From assembly GCA_905116865.2 (NCBI GenBank), contig CAJHNH020000819.1, positions 252,785 through 316,784 on the forward strand: a DNA stretch of 64,000 bases, in the 5' to 3' direction. Below are positions 22,901 to 34,900 of this stretch, one piece after another. The stretch comes from Candidula unifasciata (lineage: Eukaryota > Mollusca > Gastropoda > Stylommatophora > Geomitridae). Under the pieces are notes generated by a model. The model did no database searches, was not told where the DNA came from, and worked only from the letters and a program-made list of their open reading frames with translations. Each line of letters begins with the position of its first letter. Positions within the stretch are counted from its first letter, which is position 1. The position numbers were made by a program, and so were the translations under genes.

Positions 22901-25900
22901 AACTTTAATACTATAACATAAACTATCCAGTCACTAAACGTACCTCTCTTCCTGACGACGCACACCGAATGTCCTTCTTCCTTCTCCCCTCGTGTCTCTT
23001 GACCCCGTTCACCAGCTCAGTCCCAGAAGCAGTCATCGTGTTACTAAAACACAGTTTTCAAGCTTTCTTGCTTTATCCTGAGCGCTGGTTTCGCCTTGCG
23101 ATCACAGAACGGGACTCGACCAGTGACGGCCCTGACCTCTGTGTCAACCACTGGGTGCACACCTTACGTGTGGTACACTGACCTGTACTTAATAGGGTTT
23201 GTGACATTCACCCTTCCTCTGAACTTAGATACTTCCTGACAAAGTCAAGTATCAGCAAAGCATGGCCTTTGCCATCATGTGTTACAGTCATGTTTTTAAA
23301 TTTTTATCGTCAATATTTAGTTACCTAAAAAAAAATAATTGTCATGTACTTTTTGGGTCAATCACCTAAGGACAAACTATCTGGCACATATTTAATGGGT
23401 ATATACATTCAATGGGTAAGCTCCTCCCTAATGGCCGTAGAAATGGTATCAGCCCTTGACACAACATACGTCACTGGACTCATTACACTTCAAATCATAT
23501 GGGTAAATGATATAAATAATAATTTTGGGTGGACACCCAAATCGTTCGCCGGGACCCAATCACACCTTACTTCACTTACTGTGCAAGTAAGACGCCACTG
23601 TATACACGCTCCCAAGCCGGTTTAACCAACGACACCGTGATTTATAACATTGTGCTGTCATGGACTATCTCCATAAGGCGTTGTCCATGGTTGTGAAAAG
23701 GGTCATGACCTGACTCCCCGACCTACAGTCGTATAATGTGTCCGCGAATCCGCAGTACCTGCCAAGACACAAATCACCCCATATGACCCACAGTGCAAAA
23801 TAGGCAGTAAACAAATGTGTGGCCAGTTGGACACACTCCCCTCCTCCAAGGGTAGTGCTACTCCTCAAATGTAGTCTCCAAATATGCGATACTAGTTACA
23901 CCATAATTAACTCTCCATGTGAGTGCCCTTGTAAAAGTACAATCTAACTTTCATTTAAACTGTCCATCATCAATTTTAGAAAGCAAAATAAACAATTTAA
24001 AGAGAAAAAACAAAAATTAAAATAAGTTCATTTTACTGCCAAACTAAATTGTCAGTTATTTTAAAGTCTACTAGTTTACAAAGCTATTTATCTATAATGC
24101 ATTATTGTCTAACATATACTTTAACATTTACATTTAGTGCATATAGGACACTTAGTTAATATTAAACTCATTGAAACTTTTAATAAAAGTAATGGATTTC
24201 AAATTAAGTTTCAAAAACTGAAGAATATTAATATTGCAATTTGAGAATTTTAAAACAAAAATGATTGCAAATCAAACAATTAACATTACTTATGTGATCT
24301 AGCCAAAAATCTTTAGCAAAGAAAAAAAAAAAAAAATATATTTGTAAAATCCAAATGGATTGTCCCACAAATAATTTTACACTATATTCATTCCAACAAA
24401 ACAATAAAATTTACAAATCAAAATAAATAAGCAAAATATACATAAAATAATTTTTCAAACTCAAAATTATTTCCCTTTTATAAATACCACCTCAATAGTT
24501 ACAAATCAAAATAATAAGAAAAATAAATATCGATAAATTACTCATCATAGATACCAACACAATAATTACAAATCAAAATAAATAAGAAAAATAAATTTAG
24601 ATAAATTACTCATCATAGATATCAACACAAAAGTTACAAATCAAAATAAATAAGAAAAATATACAAATAAAAATTGTGCAAACGAAATTGAATGAATAAA
24701 CTTAACAATTCAAAACCAAATAATATACATGAAAGAAACATATACAACATATAGCACATACAGAACATATAAAACATATATAATCCATACAACATATATT
24801 ATATTAAAGATGAACATAATAAGATTAACTTATAATATGACAATCACAACATAGACTTATATTCTATACACTCATTCCCTTTTATTCCAATTACACTCTT
24901 CTTTCATACATCACATTTTCCACTCTGCTGAAGTCCTTAGAATGATCATCACCTTTATCTTCCTGTTGGGTAATCTTTTACGATTGTTCAGTTCACTGGT
25001 TTTAGGCTAGAACAGTACTTGTATACACTGCTACTTGACAACTGGATCTATGAAACTTGGTGTAGAATTTCGTTATGAAACAATTCATAGTCATCTGCCT
25101 TTTCAAGAAAGCATGAATACATGAAGACACTGACTTTTCACATAGTCTGTGCATTTCTGAAGTTACCTGACTGTCAGTTTCAGGATACAACTAGGCAATC
25201 AATAGTTTTACAGCCGGCTTAATAAGTCAGCCAGGTTGTTGCTGTTGCCCTTGATGTGTGTAGTTGTGACTTGGAAATCTTGCAGTGGTAGTGCCCATCT
25301 GGTTATACGAATGTTCTTTGGGGCACCAGACTTAATGACGAGCAATGGCTGGTTATCTGATTGTGGGACAAAAAGTCTGCCCAGGAGGTAATGATTGAGT
25401 CTTGTCACACAGACAATCACTGCAAGATACTGCTGTTTCGCCGTAACAGTGTACCTGGGCTGGAGACAACTTACTGCTCACCCATAATCTGTCACACAGC
25501 AGTTCGGGTGTAACATCTCGCCATCACACTGCCTCAGACATACCGCAACTGCCGTACCACTGGTATGATATCTGAGAACAAATGGTAATATGCTATTAGA
25601 CAGATTTAAAATAGGGGAACTGGAGAAAAGAGTTTTGTTTTTGGTGAAAGTGTGATCTAGTTCTCGGTTCAACTCAATTGTATTGGAATGCTCCCTTTTT
25701 AATAGTTTTGTGAAAAATACAGTTTCCTGGATAGTGTTAGGGGTAAATTGGTTGTAATACTTGATGAGGTCGAGTAAGCTTCGGATCTCCTTATTGGTGG
25801 TGGCGTTTTTAAGATTCAATATTTTAAGAAGATCCTCAAGATAAATTCGGACTTTTGAGGGGTTTTCTGTAAATCCAAAATGTTGGGATCCTTGACCAAT

Positions 25901-28900
25901 AGGTAATCTATGAGGCATCATTAATAAACATGTGCATATCAACAGTATACATTGCAATATCAGAAATAATAAAGCATGTTTTATTTTGACCGGTTTGTTG
26001 ATTACTGGCAGCAAATGATGGTACATTTGTGTACACCTGCCTGGTACATCAGATAGTACATTTCAGCTTTCTGTGTAGATGTTTCTGAAATTTGTTTGTT
26101 AATCTTTGGTGTAAAGATTTGTTTGGTTGCAGGTAAGTGTTGTTGTACAGAAAAGAGAATATCTGTCGTATCAACAACATTAGAGTCAGGAATAACAGTT
26201 CTATTATGGAACTCCTCAACCAATAATTTGTCAGTTGGTTTAGAAAGGAGTATGAACACTTCTTTAGAATAAACATTATCAGTTAAATGTTCATGTTTAT
26301 TTGTGTAGGATTTCTCTGAGAGGTTTGTTTGAGTTGATGTGTTTATCGTTAAAATATTTTTCATACATCCACTTTCATTCACATCAATCTCTCTCACTGA
26401 CTGCTGTCCCGTTACAACATTGCAGTTATGTTGTCACACCGTTACATGTCATGCACTCATATATGTTCTTTACTTCTTCTTTACTTTTGCTTGGGTCTGG
26501 GCTAGCACTACTGGCACGTAATTAATCTTTTCCCACTCCTGTATTTCTTTCATGGTACAGCCCTTTGGATTTTCTTTTCCTGCAATGATGACATCTGCAG
26601 GGGGTTTTCTGCATGCAAGTACTTCTATTCTGCTGCAAAGAAATGGAGATTCAACATCTACCATCGCTATTCTCATTTCACATTTCTTGCCTCCCATTTT
26701 ATATTTTATCGTTTCCCCTGTGTAGTCTGCCTCTTTCAATACGGACTTTCTAATAAGTGAAAAAGGTGTGTCAGATGTTCTTATCACTGAAACTGGTTTT
26801 CCGTTTATGATACCTTTACTGCTTTCCCTGTGTGACTCAGTGTTGTATGCTGCCATTAATCTTTCGTGTGAAATTGTCTCGTCATCTGACAGCATTGAAT
26901 CATCAGTAGGCCAAGTTGTCATTTCGAAAAATGCATTTGGCAAACACTCTTTTGTCTCGCTGCATTCATTCGCACTCAATTGTTGCTCTTTTGACTCACC
27001 ACTGCATTCATTCGCACTGACATGCTGCTCTTTTGACTCACCACTGAATTCATTCGCACTGACATGCTGCTCTTTTGGCTCACCACTACATGCTATATTT
27101 TCATACTGCCATTTTGAGATATCACTTTCTGATACCTCCTTCACATTACTACAATTTCCCAGAATGACATCAGCAATAGGGTCTTCTAGCACTGCAAATT
27201 TTGTTCTACCTGTGCAGTAAGCCGATTTTATATCTGCCCATGCCAATTTATATTTTTCTTTCGCTCCTGAAAAGGTTCGACACATAATATGTTCCCCTGT
27301 CAGGTCACATTCATCCACCAGACTTTCTCTTATACCCAATACTGTGGTACCAGAATCTCGCAGTATTGTTGCTACTTTGCCGTTAACCAACCCTTTCGTA
27401 AGTTTCACTTGGCCATCGAAACTGGTCACAGTATTAGCCTCTCCTATCACGCTGTGACCACAGGTTAGATTACCATCCTCATTAAAATCTCTACAGATCT
27501 GGCAACATGTATCAGAGAAATTTGCCAGCCCAGCTGCATTTGCTGTAGGTACATCTGCCATACTTCCATCAGATAACCTGCTTTCAGAATCACTGCCACT
27601 GTCAGATATTTCTGCAGCCGCACTCTGATGTTGTCTTCTTCTCATCTTGCAATCTTTTTGTAAGTGATCGATGGAGTCACATAGTCGACACTCGAGCCAG
27701 TATTTAACTGTATTTTTCTCCTGCATTGCTTTTTCTCTCTTGCGAAAATGATCTTCATACTTTGGATTCTGCTCGCACCACTGTCGTTGACCATGATCTC
27801 TCTTACAGTACAGGCATCTTACTATTGGTCCTCTATCTCTAAGAGGTCTGTAACTCTTGTACTCCCTCGAGTGTTCTCCTTTCTTCTCGTGAGTATATTG
27901 CTTTTTCCTGTATACAGGTTGTACTGCAGCTCCGTAACTTACATCTGCACCCTTATTGAAACTAAAAATGTTTCTGTGTGCATTCCAGTATGCAGCACCT
28001 GCATCTTCCATCTGCTTTACTGTTTCAGGTTTTTGCTCAATCAAAAACGTCTTCATGCTGCTCGGGACACTTGACAACACCTTGTCTCTTATCAAAAGAT
28101 CTTTTAACAACTCGTATGATTTGTTCACTTTCGCCGATGTTACCCACTTGTCGAAAGTGGATACCACCTCAGACATGTAATCCAGAAATGTCTGTTCAGC
28201 TTTAGGAATCAAATTTTTAAAGGTATTTCTGTAAGATTCCTCATCTAGGGAGAAATGTTGGAGAATTCTGTCCCTGACAAAATAATAATCCTCAAGTTTT
28301 TCAGTAGGGATTGTTTCTAGTAATTTCAAAGGTTCCCCCCCTAGATGTTTTCGGTAAATCAGTGACCACTCTTTAAAAGGGACCTCATAGTGATTAACCA
28401 TACATTCAAAATTTTGTGTCCATGCAGATATGGAATCACCCTGTGTAAAAAATTTTATTAGGCCCTGGGTACTTTTTGAACGAAGGTTCAGCAGCCTTTA
28501 TCTCAGCCTTACGCATTTGCACCTCAGCATCTCTAGTTGCTTCTATCTCTTTGGCTTTTAGTTCCATCACCAGCCTTTCTTTCTCTAGGTCTGAATTGCA
28601 TAACATCTCTTTGAGTCTCAAGGTAGCGGTGTGTTCTAGCTCTTTGTCCTTTATCAACAACTGTACCCTGTCTCTCTCAGCCATCGCAGATAACTCTTTG
28701 TCTTTTAATGCCGCTTGGGCTTCCAGCTCGATCTGCTTTAGTTTACTAGCGGCTTCTAGTTCCAATTTCTTGAGTTCTCTCTCGTCAGCTCTGTCTTTTC
28801 TCTCTTGAAGATCGGCATATTTCCTATCTGCCCATTCTAGCGCCTTCTCGCCAGTCAGACCATGCTGTTTTGCCATCTCGAGGAACTCAGATAGACTCGA

Positions 28901-31900
28901 CATCTTAATTACAATAACAATGATCTTTTGTTCAAAATAATAATCAACAACCACTCAACAAATCACCTGACTAACCGTAGCTGCCACGAACAAAAATACT
29001 AAAAATTACAAGTGGCAAGCCCGGAAATCAGTGAAAACAATCCAAATAATTTAGCAACGTAATAAATTCAATATAATAATAATAATAATTATGGAACAAT
29101 TTGGACTGTTCGTTGCAGAAAAGGGATGGGTCACCGAAACTTATTCGTTACAATTTCCGAATGAGGGATGATGATGTGTGTGCACAAAAAAAAAAATTAA
29201 CACAAAAATGAACAGCACTAGTATCACTACGTGGAAAACAATTTCACACACGAAAACACCTCGAAGAAATTATTAATCTCTAAATCAGACGGTACACGCA
29301 CGAACGATAACGTACTATTAGATAAACACTTATTGACAGGAAAGCACAACGATTGGACAATAACTATTTACAAACAAGACGCTACAAGCATATATCTTGA
29401 CAATAGACCCGGCTGCAAAAGGAGTTGCAGACGAGACTAGAATCGCAATATAGGTGACACGTAATCTTATGTTAATCCTAGCAACACTAGACAACTAGGG
29501 ACAACACAAGACTAGCCCTGCCAACCACCCACAAAAATAACGTAAATGATGAATAGGACAGACGAGAAATGAGAAGGACAATGAACGGTGCCAGGGGCTC
29601 AAATACAACTGCGTGGAACCCTCGAGGGCTGGAGAACAGACCACAACAATACACCAAAAGCAAAAACAGACTTATCTTCTCTCCAGTCCTTGATTCTTGG
29701 CCTCCCACAGAAAGAATGATGAGGATGATGATGACCGAGGACGACAGGCCTCGGTTGATCGGTGTCAGCAGCAACCACTCCACCACACACAACCTTCCTC
29801 ACACTCTTTACTGTCCGTCAAACTATTTCTCTTATACGTCACTAACTTGTCAAGACGCAAACGCAGCCCTATCACACTTAGTCATAATTAATTACAATCA
29901 GTCGGAACACATACGAAAACGATAACAAACTATCACTTTATAGCGCTACGGGTGACCCAAGCCAACCCCGATGTCGCTATCAATAATTAAGAGTAGGCCC
30001 GGACAACGATGCAATATTTAAGAGAATTAACTCAGCTACGCCATCACAAACTTACTCGATAGCAACATCAAAATTAAGGGATTAACTCAATCACGTTAGC
30101 CCTACAATAGTGAACGACAAAACTTAAAGAAAAATAAATCAGTCAGCTAAACATACAAACTAATCTATGTCTCCTATTTAGACAAATAAATACAAGCACA
30201 TTGGGTTCACAATTAACGCGGACAACTGTTACTATGTAGCTACTACTATCGATTCAATTCCCAAGGACGAACGCCCCCATAATCTGTCACAAACCTCTGG
30301 TATGACCTTGCCGGTCCGTGGCTCGCTAACTAGGCCTATGACAGACAGACTAACCTACAACACACACTGAACCCGAACGCACACAGAGCACACACGACAA
30401 TCTTTATTGGAAGTACAGGTAATACATAGACAGTTGACTTCCCGCCGTGTGGCCACCTATTGCCTGGACCCTCTGGCTGGACGGGCTTTACAATCGCCCC
30501 GTCCCCAGTACGTGCGACAGGCAATACTCTGGTGTACAAACCACAATCCGGCAGGATACGCTCTCTTCTATCGCCACGCTGACCCAATCAAACTGTCACA
30601 GTCTCTGTCCTAGTGCAGGGTCAGAGTGTCCAGGTTAGCCACTCTCTCACAGCACATATACATAAATACTCTACACAAGAACTATCCTATCCTAACACAA
30701 AACTGTACATAAACTATCCAGTCACTAACAGAAATATATCCTAACTTTAATACTATAACATAAACTATCCAGTCACTAAACGTCCTCTCTTCCTGACCGA
30801 CGCACACCGAATGTCCTTCTTCCTTCTCCCTCGTGTCTCTTGACCCCGTTCACCAGCTCAGTCCCAGAAGCAGTCATCGTGTTACTAAAACACAGTTCAA
30901 GCTTTCTTGCTTTATCCTGAGCGCTGGTTTCGCCGTGCGATCACAGAACGGACTCGACCAGTGACGGCCCTGACCTCTGTGTCAACCCTGGGTGCACACC
31001 TTACGGTGTGGTACACTGACTGTACTTAATAGGGTTGTGACACTAACAAACCTAACTAACTAACCTAACAAACCTAACTAACTAACCCAATCTAACCTAA
31101 CTAGCTAGCTAACTAACTAACTAACTAGCTAACTAACTAAATAACTAACTAACACGCCCACACACACACAGTATGACAGTTGTCAGATGAAAAATACCTT
31201 TATATGAATAAAGTTAATGATATGAACTGCATGTTAAAAGAAAAGATACATTGATGAGTTGCAATGGTAAACTGACAAGAAGAAATACTGCAGAGAGTTT
31301 ATGAAATATATCTTTAAAAAGCTGTGCTGAAAATATCATAAATTGTGAAGATGATAAAACCAAAGAAATAATTAGTTTTAGCAGATGACTGAAATCATTA
31401 AAAATAAATAAAATGATGAAAACAGATGCCGAGGACAAAATAATACAACAGGGCAAACTAGCAAAACTGCCAGTTTTTGCATCATCACAGCCCGCAAGTC
31501 ACTAAGAAGACAAGACTATCGCAAATAATTTGAATAAAATGTTTTTAGAAAAATATCTTTTCCGCCATATCTATAGACTAAGCAGTTACAACCAGTATCA
31601 AAGCTGCTATTATATAGGCTCAGTAACCGCTGCCTAAAGATGTCATCCTAAACCCATAAATGTCATAAAACTGACTTTCATGGGGTGATACAGTTAGGAC
31701 TTTTCTTTTTCCTAAAGTGTAAAATAATCTTACAATTTTTGTAGTCTCTTTTATTTTCTATCCTTGATTATAGTTGTTATTCTGTTTTCACCCTTAAAAG
31801 GATGGCTGGCACATTCTGTTGTGGTTTACAGCTAGGCTGGGATATGCACGTCTTTCTGCCCAACATATCTGACTTCAGCAAACCCCAAATAAGTCTCCTT

Positions 31901-34900
31901 TTACAACATGCTGGCTAAGGGGCACTGAGACTATCCTAACAAATGAGGCTCCAGAACCCACACAATAAGGCTACAGAAGTAACTTTATAGTCTTATTTTA
32001 GGCTTTCTTTATTCTCCCTAGATTGCTGAGATAACTTGTACTATAGACACATCATCATCATGTAGCAGACCCTTTGCAGAACATCCCCCTCATCACAGTC
32101 TGCCTGAAAGAAACTACGTCTCTCGCCAGCTCTCCCGACTCATGTACTTTCATATTCAAGGAGTCATTTATATCCTTTAACCATCTTTGTGTTTGTCAGC
32201 CCCTGCCCCTCCTTTTTGGTACCATGCTTTCTGCTATTATTTTTTCCAATCCGCCATGGCGCTTGATATGACAAAAATATTTCATCTTCCAAGACACGAT
32301 GTTATTTGTTAGCCAATCTTCTTTGATATTCAGATCTTTTAAAGTATCAGTATTTCTTCTCTTTTTTGTCCATGGTATTCTGAGAGTATTTCTATAGCAC
32401 TTCAGCTGAAATGTCCCTTATTTTCTTTCTTAAGCACTTGGAGACATTCCACGGCTCACATCCATCTGCTGCTACAGGGAAGATGCATGCTTTCAGAATT
32501 GTGATTTTGATTTCCTTGCTGGTGTTTAACCAAAGACTTATAATGTTGTTTAATCTTTGCATTGCTACAGCCATCCTCCTTTTGATTTCAAATAGTCTCC
32601 ATTGATATTTATTATAGAGACTAGATATTCAAAGTTTGTGACATTTTTTATTTCTTCATCATTTGTTATTTCTGGGTGACAGCCAGTTTTGTCTGTGGAC
32701 ATTATTTTTATTTTCTTTAAATTCAAGAACAAATTTTGGTCTTCACTGTGTTTTTCTGAGAGACAGAATTAAATTTTCTATTCCCTATGGACACATACAC
32801 CAAGAAAATCTTGTTACCTGTAATGCAGTGTTGTAGGCGGGAGCAAAGTTTAATCCTCCAAATGTCATTGGTGAAGCAGCTAAATTGGAGAAATGCCCCA
32901 CCCCTAACCCTGCTGAGGGTGACATGGCACCCAAGGGTAAGCTGAAAGGCAGAGAGGTGGGGCCTGGGGTGAACACGAATCCATTCGACTGAAGAGCTTG
33001 CAAATTCTCCAGGGTGATGGACATAGGGTTGTGGGTGGCCATGGGGGCACTTGGGATGAGATGACCCTCAGGGCTGACTCTGACCACAACTGAAACAAAA
33101 ATAATTATCATTGTTTGAAATCAAATTTACAACAACAACAACAAAACTTCCTGACTGCTCCATTTAGAAAAAAAAAAAAGAGATAAAGACTACACTAGTC
33201 TAATTCAGTTACAATGGAAACGGTTAACTAAGGAACATTCTGACAGTATTTCTACTCTTGCAACCTCACAAAGTAAGAAGGAAATCACCACTCACTTTAT
33301 CCCAGTGTCAAAGCCTCCAGAGAGTTTTAAAAAAAAATATCAGTTACTTTTGATAACACCAGGCCTCAATATTGTCATTATGTCCCACTGTCAGTGATAC
33401 TTCTCGGTGTTAGCCGTTCCATATCTTTTGATTCCAATCTATACTCCGTACAGACATGCCCCCACTCCCAGAAAGAGCACCTGTGAATTTTGTGAAGTCA
33501 CACACTCAGCTGGTCAAATCTCTCCATTTCTAATAATTCTTCAATTATCCTCTTACAGGTATTTGTCTTTTCCCCACTATCTATGTACCTTTAAGAACTG
33601 TGTGGGCGCCCACTGTATTCAAAATGGAAGTTAGGCCCATTCATCATAAGTTCAAAGTGTTGAGATATATATACATTTCCATACCCACGCAGTTCTAGAA
33701 AGAGACTTCTCCTAAAGATTCAAACACAAGACAAACTGACTAGCAGATATGCATATACCACCAAACAAGCTGGTGTAGATTTCTTCTCCTTAGATCCTGT
33801 CATAAAACTTGTATCAGAAGTATACCACAAACAAGGTTGTTGTAGTTTTCTTCTTCTTAGATCCTTCTGTCATAAAACTTGTATCAGAAGTGTACCACCA
33901 ATCAAGGCTGTTGCAGTTTTTTTTTCCTTCTTAGATCTTTCAGTCATAAAACTTGTATCAGAAGTGTTCCACCAAACAAGGCTGTTGCAGTTTTTTCTTC
34001 TTCTTAGATCTTTCAGTCATAAAACTTGTATCAGAAGTATACCACAAAAAAGGCTGTTGCAGTTTTTTCTTCTTCTTAGATCCTTCTATCATGAAACTTG
34101 TATCAGAAGTGTACCACAAAAAAGACAAGGCTGTTGCAGTTTTTTTCTTCTTCTTAGATCTTTCAGTCATAAAACTTGTATCAGAAGTATACCACAAACA
34201 AGGCTGTTGCAGTTTTCCTTCTCTTCTTAGATCCTTCTATCATAAAACTTGTATCAGAATATTAGCAGCCTTGAGAAAGACTATCATACAGTCAAAATCT
34301 TGCTGTCTACCATACATCTTTGTCATGATTGAGGTTAGGACAGGCCAGATTGCTTTCCTGTTAACAGCATATTGTTGATAGTTTCAGGTGCCAATCTGGA
34401 GGTACACATCTGTCTTCCTGCCTCCCACAGTGAAAAAGTTTCAGATGTGCTAGTGAAGTCTATTGTGTCATGTCCTTAATCTTAATGTGATACTCTGCCC
34501 TTTTGAAATGAATCTTGAGGAAAAAGAAAACCAGACTGTTAAAAATTGTTTCCTTTGGTTTAACTTACAGTTTTCTTTGGAAAAGTTCCCTCCTCTGTTG
34601 ATACACTACTTCCAACATGTTTTCCAGGTTTTGTATCTCTTTCTTCTTCTTTTCTCTACTCCTAAAATGCCTCGTGGCATCAGGACGGAAAGAGATCTCT
34701 GAAACTAGCCCTTGTTTGCTTCGTATGTAGTATTTTTCAGTGACTCTGATATTTCTGTGGTCCACATTCTGTGTGGTCAGCCTCTGGCTATGTTACCACT
34801 GTATTTGTATAACACTGCTCTCTGTGGTGCCCTGTCTAATGCCAATCTTGTTACATGGCCAAACCACCTGATTTGTTTTCTACCAATAAAGTTCAATTTT

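Larger units (their letters stand above)
22436..31042 (-). mobile_element. LTR retrotransposon, gag-pro intact, pol defective (Ty3/gypsy-like)
   Basis: Two direct LTRs (22436-23206 and 30285-31042), both bounded by TGTCAC...GTGACA, flank an internal region with a minus-strand gag-protease frame, an RT/RNase H remnant, a polypurine tract and a possible primer-binding site. CTAAC flanks both ends, as expected for a 5-bp target duplication, but the target is itself a CTAA-type microsatellite. The element sits in PKNOX intron 10 in the same orientation; without it the intron would be about 2.6 kb, like its neighbours. The integrase and most of RT are missing. Confidence 0.92.

Noticed and set aside
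26768..28205. Plus-strand frames of 74-150 residues within the gag region
   Set aside because: Antisense shadows of the minus-strand gag-pro frame.
28476..28808. Plus-strand Ser/Leu-rich 110-residue frame
   Set aside because: Reverse shadow of the Lys/Glu coiled coil of Gag.
22431..31047. CTAAC as firm proof of a 5-bp target-site duplication
   Set aside because: It fits, but the element sits in a CTAA-rich microsatellite, so the match could be chance.
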